A DNA stretch of 51,747 bases from a virus: IMG/VR virus record IMGVR_UViG_3300030019_000045, positions 1 through 51,747 of that record; one strand, given 5' to 3'. Position 1 is the stretch's first letter, and the number at the start of each line of letters is the position of its first letter. Made by a program: the position numbers and the translations under genes. The notes beneath the pieces were generated by a model. That model was not told the origin of the DNA. It did no database searches and saw only the letters and a program-made list of their open reading frames with translations. Positions 15,936 to 22,124 of this stretch are shown in pieces.

Positions 15936-16070
15936 ATGGTAGCACTAGGAATCATCCTGTTAGTACTGGGATTCGTCTTTGGCCTCGGTGGTCAGACGCT
16001 CCTGTATGTTGGTGGAGCCTTGGTCATCGTGGGACTCGTCCTGAATCTAATGAATCGCCGTGTCTGGTAG
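15936..16070 (+). CDS. Small hydrophobic membrane protein
   Basis: A 44-residue protein with an AAGGGAAG ribosome site and two glycine-rich hydrophobic stretches separated by GGQT. Probably a two-pass membrane peptide. Unknown function. Confidence 0.62.
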   Translation: MVALGIILLVLGFVFGLGGQTLLYVGGALVIVGLVLNLMNRRVW

Positions 16071-16071
16071 C

Positions 16072-16100
16072 TTGACACGCTGAGGATAGTCTGCTAAGCT
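16072..16100 (+). promoter_or_regulatory. Promoter of the tRNA-Leu (CAA) group
   Basis: TTGACA at 16072-16077, 17-base spacer, TAAGCT at 16095-16100. Confidence 0.72.
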
Positions 16101-16131
16101 ACTCATACAAGTGAATAGCGAAAACACAGAT

Positions 16132-16206
16132 GGTCCACTAGCCCAATCCGGTAGAGGCGTCAGTTTCAAACATTGAAGGTTACGGGTTCGAACCCCGTGT
16201 GGACTA
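16132..16206 (+). tRNA. tRNA-Leu (CAA) with short variable loop
   Basis: Acceptor GGTCCAC/GTGGACT, anticodon stem TCAGT/ATTGA with loop TTCAAAC (CAA), T arm ACGGG-TTCGAAC-CCCGT. The variable region is only AGGTT, whereas bacterial Leu tRNAs normally have a long variable arm. Confidence 0.87.
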
Positions 16207-16613
16207 CTCTGGTGCATACAGGTTGCAATCTGCAATAAGATGAACTTGAAGTGTGTTGTGCGGTATCCAATCCGCCCCGACAAAACACACATGGCAAGTC
16301 GTTCGTCAAAGAGATAGAATCTCCGTTCATGAATTTCCGCCTGTGTGTATCACTAGTATTGGTGATTGTAAACCCCAGCCTGTAATAAGGTGCAGCCCAT
16401 AAGAAAGCTGCTAAGTGAACAATTAGCCACAGCAACAGGGATGGAGCAAACCTGTTGGTCACCAAATATAAGTAGCAAGGCGATGGACTAGCTATCCATC
16501 GATCCATGGCTATCGCAGGTAGCGCTGTGAAAGTTTGCGCACAACACTATGAATGTTGTGGACATGCAAAGTCGTTAACAACCCTCACACGGTTCTAGAC
16601 CAAGTGAGGTCAT
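16207..16613 (+). other. 407-base structured region with no gene assigned
   Basis: No convincing coding frame. It has several strong hairpins: GTGTGTT/AACACAC enclosing GCGG/CCGC, ATCAC/GTGAT, GCAGC/GCTGC, and CACAACA/TGTTGTG with a 7-base loop CTATGAA. The last resembles an anticodon arm. Further tRNA-like or regulatory RNAs are possible, but none folds as a complete unit by eye. Confidence 0.4.
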
Positions 16614-16684
16614 GGTCCGTTAGGTCAATGGTAGACTTCCTCGTTTACACCGAGGCTACAACAGTTCAATTCTGTTACGGACTA
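16614..16684 (+). tRNA. tRNA-Val (TAC)
   Basis: Acceptor GGTCCGT/ACGGACT, D stem GGTC/GACT, anticodon stem CCTCG/CGAGG with loop TTTACAC (TAC), T arm AACAG-TTCAATT-CTGTT. Confidence 0.92.
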
Positions 16685-16686
16685 CG

Positions 16687-16761
16687 GAAGAAAGTCATGG
16701 GTTCGAATCCCATTCGTCAGGCTCACAAGGCAAGTCGATAGTTCAGCGGAAGAACGTCTTC
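16687..16761 (+). ncRNA. Circularly permuted tRNA-like unit 1
   Basis: Reads in the order 3' half then 5' half. A closing stem GAAGA (16687) pairs with TCTTC (16757) at the anticodon-stem position. Next comes a 5-base variable segment and T arm ATGGG-TTCGAAT-CCCAT. An acceptor-like stem pairs only partly (TCGTCAG with AAGTCGA), and the D arm is TA-GTTC-AGCGGAA-GAAC. Read linearly, neither this D arm nor this T arm finds partners. It fills the gap after tRNA-Val with a 2-base spacer. Confidence 0.5.
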
Positions 16762-16764
16762 AAC

Positions 16765-16843
16765 AGGAGAGTCACCGGTTCGAATCCGGTATGTATGCGG
16801 CCATTTAGTTGAGTGTACATTAGCTTAGTGGAAAAGTACTCCT
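16765..16843 (+). ncRNA. Circularly permuted tRNA-like unit 2
   Basis: The 3' half lies first: AGGAG, AGTC, T arm ACCGG-TTCGAAT-CCGGT, and acceptor strand ATGTATG. A loop of about 16 bases follows, then acceptor strand TGTACAT, D arm TA-GCTT-AGTGGAA-AAGT, and CTCCT. All seven acceptor pairs and all five anticodon-stem pairs form between the swapped halves. It sits 3 bases after unit 1 and 4 bases before tRNA-Leu(TAG). No usable anticodon loop is visible, so it is more likely a tRNA mimic than a decoding tRNA. Confidence 0.6.
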
Positions 16844-16847
16844 TAAT

Positions 16848-16921
16848 GGTCCATTAGCCCAATTGGCAGAGGCGCTAGATTTAGGTTCTAGAGGTTGTGG
16901 GTTCGACTCCCATATGGACTA
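16848..16921 (+). tRNA. tRNA-Leu (TAG) with short variable loop
   Basis: Acceptor GGTCCAT/ATGGACT, anticodon stem CTAGA/TCTAG with loop TTTAGGT (TAG), T arm GTGGG-TTCGACT-CCCAT. The variable region is again AGGTT. Confidence 0.9.
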
Positions 16922-17025
16922 CTGGGAAGTGCTTGACACTATAAGATTTTGCAGGTCGAAGCTGAGTGTACACGAAGCTTAGATACCACACTTTCAAATC
17001 TGTCTTTCTGACTCTCCCAATCAAT

Positions 17026-17098
17026 GCGTCTGTATCCCAAAGGCAGAGGAAACACGTTGAGGACGTGTACAGCACGGGTTCGACCCCCGTCAGACGCA
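17026..17098 (+). tRNA. tRNA-Leu (GAG) with short variable loop
   Basis: Acceptor GCGTCTG/CAGACGC, anticodon stem ACACG/CGTGT with loop TTGAGGA (GAG), T arm ACGGG-TTCGACC-CCCGT. The variable region is five bases (ACAGC). Confidence 0.9.
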
Positions 17099-17100
17099 CT

Positions 17101-17209
17101 GAGCTAGATGCGATAGACTTGAGTTACTTCGGCCCATGGCGGGCCACCCATATAATGAATGAGATAAAGTCGGTTCGATTCCGACAGTAAACACTTAGGT
17201 CGCCCTTTT
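17101..17209 (+). ncRNA. Y-RNA-like RNA with a linear tRNA-like body
   Basis: Begins two bases after tRNA-Leu(GAG). It carries GATGCGATAG then TTGAGTTACTTC on the 5' side and AACACTTAGGTCGCC followed by TTTT on the 3' side. These match the RNAs at 25228 and 25438. Between them lie a D-like arm (GGCC/GGCC), an anticodon-like arm and T arm GTCGG-TTCGATT-CCGAC. Its inner Ro-type helix pairs less well than in the other copies. Confidence 0.5.
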
Positions 17210-17246
17210 CTCTAGCTCTTAACTTCCACCACGACGAAGGATCACT

Positions 17247-18080
17247 ATGGATATCACCAAGATCATGACTGCCAAAACTTGGCGGGCATTGAACATTCCC
17301 AAGACCAAGGATGCTCTTAGGGACTTACAGCGTGAATTTCACCCTGACGTGAATACCGATCCCAATGCTCATGAGGCATTCGTGAAACTGGTACCTCTCT
17401 TTGAAGGTCCAGATTACCAACTGCGTGTAGCCAATGGCACCGCAACGACAGCACATGCAATCGCATGGAGCATGGAAAAAGATTTCGATGATCGTAAGAT
17501 CGTCGCTGTGCGTGCGCTTGAGCAACTTGCCAAGCTGCCTGCTGAATTCAATAGGTTCTTTCCTAAGATTCATTCCTTTGGACCTGACCACCTGACCCTG
17601 AATTACGGAGAAGGTTGGTGGTTTGTCGAGGACTTCCCCAAGTTTGATTCCCGCACTGCGGTATGGATCGCTAAGCGTGGAGCGGCGGCAATCAAGAAAG
17701 CTGCTGAGTCTGGAATCGTTCATGGAGATATCAACCCTCGAACAGTCGCACTACTCCCAAGTGAGCATGGCCTCATGCTTGATGGATGGTGGCACAGCGT
17801 TGAATTGGATAGTCGTCTGGCATTGAAGCCTGACGCACCTACTCCTGCAAGGTACTTCGGTGGAGCGGGGGCAGATGAGAAGATGATGGTTGCCCAACTG
17901 GCAGCCATGTTGACAAAGACCTCAGTCCCTGATAAGCTCCTCTTAGAAACGTTCAAGAAGCACTCGTTTGGCGTAGCCAATGCAAGAGACTTCTTCAATG
18001 AAGTTAATGATGTAGCAACCAAGTTGTACGGACCTGCGAAGTGGCATCCACTTGATGTCCCAGCCGTACCGATGATTTAA
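17247..18080 (+). CDS. J-domain protein fused to a kinase-like domain
   Basis: A 277-residue protein. The N-terminus resembles a DnaJ J-domain with HPD at 32-34 (REFHPDVNTDP), the motif that stimulates Hsp70. The rest resembles the catalytic lobe of a protein kinase: GIVHGDINPRTVALL (about 157-170) stands for the catalytic loop and LMLDGWW (about 177-182) for the metal-binding DFG position. The catalytic Asp is kept, but the usual Lys and Asn are not in standard form, so activity is uncertain. It is followed closely by a vWA gene, a pairing also seen in bacterial kinase-vWA systems. It directly follows a Y-RNA-like RNA. Confidence 0.68.
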   Translation: MDITKIMTAKTWRALNIPKTKDALRDLQREFHPDVNTDPNAHEAFVKLVPLFEGPDYQLRVANGTATTAHAIAWSMEKDFDDRKIVAVRALEQLAKLPAEFNRFFPKIHSFGPDHLTLNYGEGWWFVEDFPKFDSRTAVWIAKRGAAAIKKAAESGIVHGDINPRTVALLPSEHGLMLDGWWHSVELDSRLALKPDAPTPARYFGGAGADEKMMVAQLAAMLTKTSVPDKLLLETFKKHSFGVANARDFFNEVNDVATKLYGPAKWHPLDVPAVPMI

Positions 18081-18091
18081 GGAGAAACATA

Positions 18092-19030
18092 ATGGGTGGT
18101 GGAAGTTGGTCGGCAGCGGCCTACAGCGCAGTGAGCGCAACGCGAGCCGCAACAGGAAGTGCATTCGCATACGACAGGACCGTCAAGGCTACTGGTCGCT
18201 ATGAGGCACATGAGCTTGTTGACGTAAAGAAGCTCAACAAGGCTGGCGAGAACATTCGTGAGTCCCTTGACACCGTGGAGCATCCCTTCACGAAGCCGAT
18301 GGTCATTGGTTTTGACCAGACCGGCTCCATGGGTTCGATTCCCGGTGAGATGCAGAAGAAGCTCAACACTGTCTTCGATCTGACCACTGCAAAGGGCGTT
18401 GAGGACGTTCAGATCGCAGTTGCCGCTTACGGTGACGCTGCGAATGATGAGCGTGTTCCGTTGCAGATGAGCCAGTTCGAATCTGGTATCAAGATCGATG
18501 AGGCGCTGGACGTTCTGTTCCTTGAGGGTCATGGTGGTGGAAACAGTGGAGAGACCTCCAACCTGTTGTTCTACTACCTCGCATACCACACCCGCACTGA
18601 CGCTTTCGACAAGCGTGGTGTCAAGGGCAAGGTCTACCTCATCGCTGATGAGAAGCAGATTCCGATTACAGCCGCACACATCGAGAAGTACATCGGTGAG
18701 CAGCCTCTCGGTGACCTGTCCTTCGAGGGTATCGCAGCGGCAGCTACAGAGAAGTGGGATGTCACAATCCTCCTGATCAACAACTCCGCAGCCAAGTACC
18801 AGCGTTCGGAAGAGTTCTACGGAAATCTCTTCGGACCTGACAATGTGGTTATCGTTCAGGATGTCTCGGCAATTCCTGAGATGATCGCCGGTCTCTTCGC
18901 TTACGATCTTGGTCGTAGCATTGATGACATCAAGGCTGATCTGTCCGCAACTGTCGGAAACGCAATCGCTGTTCGGGTAACCGACGCTATTGTCAAGCGC
19001 TCGGGTACGAAGAGTGCAGCCCTCCGCTGA
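18092..19030 (+). CDS. von Willebrand factor A domain protein
   Basis: A 312-residue protein with an AAGGAGA ribosome site. A metal-ion-dependent adhesion site begins at VIGFDQTGSMG (71-81), with D75, T77 and S79 in the DxTxS form. HGGGNSGETSN (about 149-159) may supply the third MIDAS loop, and VYLIADEKQ the fourth strand. vWA domains hold partner proteins through a metal ion. It lies between the kinase-like gene and the adenylosuccinate synthetase, near the Ro60 gene, which has a second vWA domain. Partner unknown. Confidence 0.82.
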   Translation: MGGGSWSAAAYSAVSATRAATGSAFAYDRTVKATGRYEAHELVDVKKLNKAGENIRESLDTVEHPFTKPMVIGFDQTGSMGSIPGEMQKKLNTVFDLTTAKGVEDVQIAVAAYGDAANDERVPLQMSQFESGIKIDEALDVLFLEGHGGGNSGETSNLLFYYLAYHTRTDAFDKRGVKGKVYLIADEKQIPITAAHIEKYIGEQPLGDLSFEGIAAAATEKWDVTILLINNSAAKYQRSEEFYGNLFGPDNVVIVQDVSAIPEMIAGLFAYDLGRSIDDIKADLSATVGNAIAVRVTDAIVKRSGTKSAALR

Positions 19031-20126
19031 TATCGTTGTAGGTCTTGGATGGGGTGACGAGGGTAAAGGCGCAACAGTCGATGCCCTCGTTGCTCATTCC
19101 AATGCTGATCGTGTTGTCAGGTTCAATGGTGGACAGCAAGCTGCCCATAATGTGATCGCTAAGGGAATTCACCACACCTTTGCCAGCTATGGCTCGGGTA
19201 CGATGTCAGGAGTTCCTACTTGGATTAGTTCCTACTGCACGATCAACCCCGTAAACATCTTCAATGAGAAGTCCGCACTCATCAAGAAGGGATTCAATCC
19301 TGTCTTGAATGTGGACGGTAAGGCTCTTGTCACCACTGCTCTTCACGTCTTGGTCAATGTTATTCGTGAGGAAGCACGCGGCAAGGACAACCATGGAACA
19401 ACTGGGAATGGCTTTGGCGAGACCATTGATTACTCCCTGAGGTTCCCAGAGCTTGCACTGCGAGCAGAAGACTTCAAGCTTGGATTCAGCGCGGTATACC
19501 CAAAGATGCTGGCCCTCAGGGACTTCTACATCAGTGACGGTATGATCATTCCTGATCATCCCAACCTCAAGGATTCCAAGATGCAGTCGTTGGTGTGGTC
19601 AATGCTTCCAATGTTTAACCATTTCAATGTTGTCACTACTGTTGATCTGTTTGAAGAGTTGAGGCATGGTCATACGGTATTCGAGGGGGCACAGGGATTC
19701 GTCCTTGATGAGAACTTCGGGTTCAACCCTTACACCACATGGTCTACGACTACACCATCTAACGCTAGGGCAATCTTGCGTGAGGCAGGGGTAACAGATG
19801 TACACACAACCGGTTGCCTTCGCTCCTACGCAACTAGGCACGGTGCAGGACCGCTACCTCATGAGGGAGAGATTGGGTTCACTCCCGACGAACCTCATAA
19901 TACTACTGAATCCAGTATGGCTGGTGAGTTCAGGATTGCTCCGCACGATGTAGAGACTATTCAATGGGCTATTGATATGACCGATGTTGATTCATTGGCA
20001 GTCGGGCACTTGGATGTCTTTGATGGATTCATGACTCACGATGGGCTATTCCCACTTGACACATTCGGTAAGCCGATTAGGTTGAAGGCATGGGGACCAG
20101 CCAGAGAAGATCGCATGGTCATGTGA
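19014..20126 (+). CDS. Adenylosuccinate synthetase family (PurA/PurZ-like)
   Basis: GTP-dependent ligase joining aspartate to IMP or a related 6-oxopurine nucleotide. The motif GWGDEGKG keeps the catalytic Asp (D14), and RFNGGQQAAH keeps the catalytic His, although the usual GGHNAGH is altered. I chose GTG 19014, which gives a short N-terminus as in PurA; TTG 18990 is the alternative. About 371 residues is short against about 430 for PurA. Phage PurZ enzymes make the 2-aminoadenine precursor. As I recall, they lack this Asp, so ordinary AMP synthesis is the simpler reading. Confidence 0.85.
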   Translation: MQPSADIVVGLGWGDEGKGATVDALVAHSNADRVVRFNGGQQAAHNVIAKGIHHTFASYGSGTMSGVPTWISSYCTINPVNIFNEKSALIKKGFNPVLNVDGKALVTTALHVLVNVIREEARGKDNHGTTGNGFGETIDYSLRFPELALRAEDFKLGFSAVYPKMLALRDFYISDGMIIPDHPNLKDSKMQSLVWSMLPMFNHFNVVTTVDLFEELRHGHTVFEGAQGFVLDENFGFNPYTTWSTTTPSNARAILREAGVTDVHTTGCLRSYATRHGAGPLPHEGEIGFTPDEPHNTTESSMAGEFRIAPHDVETIQWAIDMTDVDSLAVGHLDVFDGFMTHDGLFPLDTFGKPIRLKAWGPAREDRMVM

Positions 20127-20132
20127 TATGAT
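20124..20132 (+). promoter_or_regulatory. Extended -10 promoter of a structured RNA
   Basis: TGA directly before TATGAT (20127-20132), no clear -35. The expected start at about 20138 is the first base of the stem of the next RNA. Confidence 0.5.
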
Positions 20133-20137
20133 TGTTA

Positions 20138-20218
20138 GATACGCTAGATGCGCAGGAATGGGTTACTTCTTTCATCCAAAAGCGAAACCACCTATTCCGA
20201 TTCTTTCACTGGCGTATT
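20138..20218 (+). ncRNA. Y-RNA-like RNA, small form
   Basis: Outer stem GATACGC/GCGTATT, internal loops, and an inner 8-bp stem GGAATGGG/CCTATTCC. The inner stem leads into GGGTTACTTC, which matches the conserved GAGTTACTTC of the other Y-like RNAs here. The 5' end coincides with the predicted start and the 3' end lies two bases before tRNA-Ser(CGA). It contains no tRNA-like module. Confidence 0.5.
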
Positions 20219-20220
20219 AT

Positions 20221-20303
20221 GGAGAGTAAACCTGTAAGGTACAGGCGCTGCTTCGAAAACAGATGGGTGCGTAAGCACTGGGAATCGTGTTCTCTGCTCT
20301 CCG
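20221..20303 (+). tRNA. tRNA-Ser (CGA) with altered T loop
   Basis: Class II tRNA with acceptor GGAGAGT/GCTCTCC, D stem CCTG/CAGG, loop TTCGAAA (CGA), a long variable arm with TGC/GCA, and discriminator G as expected for Ser. The T loop is ATCGTGT: the universal T54 and A58 appear as A and T. Confidence 0.75.
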
Positions 20304-20412
20304 CTGGACTGACAGGTAGGCATACTTGCTCCGTATGAGACTATGGGCGGAAGTAATCAGTCATCATGTGCGCTAGGGGTATACACCGAATGCATTTACC
20401 ATGGTCCTCAAT

Positions 20413-20495
20413 GGAAGACGATTTGTTCTGGGAACAACACATGCTGGAACCATGTTGGACGGTAACACGTTGGGGTTCGATTCCTCCTTCTTCCG
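20413..20495 (+). tRNA. tRNA-Ser (GGA)
   Basis: D arm TTGT/ACAA, anticodon stem ACATG/CATGT with loop CTGGAAC (GGA), long variable arm, T loop TTCGATT, discriminator G. The last acceptor pair is mismatched. Confidence 0.83.
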
Positions 20496-20534
20496 CGTTT
20501 GATCAGCAATTATACTAAGACAACCTCAAATCTA

Positions 20535-20543
20535 TGTTATAAT
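20535..20543 (+). promoter_or_regulatory. Extended -10 promoter
   Basis: TGT directly before TATAAT (20538-20543), 27 bases upstream of the TTG start at 20570. No good -35 box. Confidence 0.6.
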
Positions 20544-20569
20544 TGACTGTATTCAACTTAGGAGAACAA

Positions 20570-21049
20570 TTGGCAAGCATGACGCCTGAGGGGTTCAGAT
20601 TCTTTCGTGTAGAGAGAACTCCCTCACGACCTGTTTTGCTGATTGTAATGGGTTGGTTGCTGGGCGGTATCACGCTAGTTCTAGGTACTGTCTTTCCTAT
20701 TGATGTTAACCCCGCCATTAACGTTAACTCTACCGAGTGGGTACTTGGTATGATGTTGGTATTTGGAGCATCCTGTATCAGTTTGTCAGCTTTGCGGTGG
20801 AAGAGAGAATCCACAGCATGGCAACTTGAACTGGTGGGATTCCCGATCTTAGCGGCAGCATGGATGCTCTATACTGCGTTGGTCCTTATTACAAGCTGGA
20901 CCTCGCTATTCCCCCTATGTCTGGGGCTAGCATTCGCTGCTGCAAGTGTGCAGAGGTTCCTTGAAGTAAAGGGTCACATTAGAAGGGCACGCCGAAACGT
21001 CTCCGCGTTTGAAACACAACAACGCGAAGGGGAGGAAGCTAATGCCTGA
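20570..21049 (+). CDS. Multi-pass membrane protein
   Basis: About 159 residues. I chose the TTG start at 20570, five bases after AGGAGA, because the upstream TTG at 20543 lies in the -10 box. Four hydrophobic segments are visible, then a basic and acidic tail. It is coupled to another small membrane protein, an arrangement often seen for holins, but no lysin is nearby, so that label would be a guess. Confidence 0.7.
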   Translation: MASMTPEGFRFFRVERTPSRPVLLIVMGWLLGGITLVLGTVFPIDVNPAINVNSTEWVLGMMLVFGASCISLSALRWKRESTAWQLELVGFPILAAAWMLYTALVLITSWTSLFPLCLGLAFAAASVQRFLEVKGHIRRARRNVSAFETQQREGEEANA

Positions 21050-21425
21050 TTGGATTCTACCGCTGTTGACAATTGTCTTCGGTGGGGGTGGTTTGATTAC
21101 AGCTATCGTAGCATGGAGAAAAGACGCAAGGCAAGGTCCGGTAGAGCACCAAACCGCTCAGGTAGCTGATGCAATGGTTCTTTCCAATGCAGCGTCAGAG
21201 CTTATCAAGACCCTTACTGATCGCCAGAAGAATTTTGAGGATCGCATCGGAGTCAAGGAAGTTGTGTGGGAAGGTAAGCTTGAAGCCCAAGACACCAAGA
21301 TTGACCACTTGCAGTCCCGTGTGGATTCGTGGATTTTCTGGTACAATGACTTGAAGGTCAACTGGTTTCTCCACCGTGTCAAGGATGTTCCTCCGGTTCC
21401 CCCTGACACGTCTGCCCCAATCTGA
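21042..21425 (+). CDS. Membrane-anchored coiled-coil protein
   Basis: A 127-residue protein starting at the ATG after GGGAGGAAGCTA. One N-terminal membrane helix (about 4-24) is followed by a charged helical region (about 40-100) and a proline-rich end. It overlaps the preceding membrane gene by 8 bases. It could be a holin-like or structural partner; unproven. Confidence 0.7.
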   Translation: MPDWILPLLTIVFGGGGLITAIVAWRKDARQGPVEHQTAQVADAMVLSNAASELIKTLTDRQKNFEDRIGVKEVVWEGKLEAQDTKIDHLQSRVDSWIFWYNDLKVNWFLHRVKDVPPVPPDTSAPI

Positions 21426-21434
21426 TGCTATAAT
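21426..21434 (+). promoter_or_regulatory. Extended -10 promoter
   Basis: TGC before TATAAT (21429-21434), upstream of the gene at 21460. A CTGACA lies 20 bases before it, too far for a standard -35. Confidence 0.5.
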
Positions 21435-21459
21435 GGTTCTGACATGAAAGGGGACCATT

Positions 21460-21729
21460 ATGGGACCAGCTAACATTGCGGTATTGAAAGTACTGTCAGA
21501 TCGTACAGACTTTGATAGCCTCGCAACTAGACTTACGGACCTAGCCGGTCAGTTCACTGACCTAGAGGCAGCACTCAACGCACCTGACGACATGCCAGAT
21601 GTAGACGCAGCATATGAGGTCTTCCGTCATTCGGGTATCGATGCATGGATCAAGACACTCAAGGCAACGCTTGACGCAATCGAGCCACTTGTTGTAGACT
21701 TGAAGACAGCAGCTAAGTCTTCTTACTGA
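21460..21729 (+). CDS. Hypothetical helical protein
   Basis: An 89-residue acidic, all-helical protein with leucine-rich segments, its own promoter and an AAAGGGGA ribosome site. No family recognised. Confidence 0.72.
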   Translation: MGPANIAVLKVLSDRTDFDSLATRLTDLAGQFTDLEAALNAPDDMPDVDAAYEVFRHSGIDAWIKTLKATLDAIEPLVVDLKTAAKSSY

Positions 21730-21735
21730 TTTAAA

Positions 21736-21751
21736 GCGAACGCAAGTTCGC
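21736..21751 (+). terminator. Hairpin between a gene and tRNA-Cys
   Basis: GCGAAC/GTTCGC stem with a GCAA loop just after the stop codon. There is no T run, so termination is uncertain; it may protect or separate the transcript. Confidence 0.35.
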
Positions 21752-21754
21752 CGT

Positions 21755-21825
21755 GGTCCCTGTCCAGACGGTCTGGAAGCAGATTGCAACCCTGTTCATA
21801 GCGAGTTCGACTCTCGCAGGGACTT
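21755..21825 (+). tRNA. tRNA-Cys (GCA)
   Basis: Acceptor GGTCCCT/AGGGACT, D stem CCAG/CTGG, loop TTGCAAC (GCA), T arm GCGAG-TTCGACT-CTCGC. Confidence 0.87.
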
Positions 21826-21841
21826 CTACGAAAGGAAAACA

Positions 21842-22057
21842 ATGCTAGTACATGACAAGAATCTCGCAAAGCTGGATCAGATTGCTGATACCACTGTCGA
21901 GTCCATTGACCTGTTCTCACAGGAACAGATCGAGAATGCCATTGCGGCAGTCAAGCGTATTGCCAAGTCACTGACGGAAGCAAAGAAGTCTTTTGCCAAG
22001 CCCGTTGAGGTCGTTGAAGTTACCGACGAGGAAGTTGACAACGACACCGAAGAGTGA
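21842..22057 (+). CDS. Hypothetical acidic helical protein
   Basis: A 71-residue protein with a GAAAGGAAAAC ribosome site. It is helical with a very acidic C-terminus. The promoter of the Ro60 gene overlaps its last codons. Unknown function. Confidence 0.72.
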   Translation: MLVHDKNLAKLDQIADTTVESIDLFSQEQIENAIAAVKRIAKSLTEAKKSFAKPVEVVEVTDEEVDNDTEE

Positions 22058-22063
22058 TATGCT
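22035..22063 (+). promoter_or_regulatory. Promoter of the Ro60/Rsr gene
   Basis: TTGACA at 22035-22040, 17-base spacer, TATGCT at 22058-22063, inside the end of the preceding gene. Confidence 0.75.
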
Positions 22064-22124
22064 CTTCTTATGAGTAGAAACCTGCTCATTTAACCATTCG
22101 ATGTATTCACGAAAGGGGACTTTT

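Noticed and set aside
16741-16798. A linear tRNA combining the D arm at 16741 with the T arm at 16774
   Set aside because: The acceptor and anticodon stems do not pair; both halves pair much better in the permuted arrangement.
20570-21425. Firm labelling of the two membrane genes as holins
   Set aside because: The topology fits, but there is no endolysin nearby and no family signature, so only membrane protein is stated.
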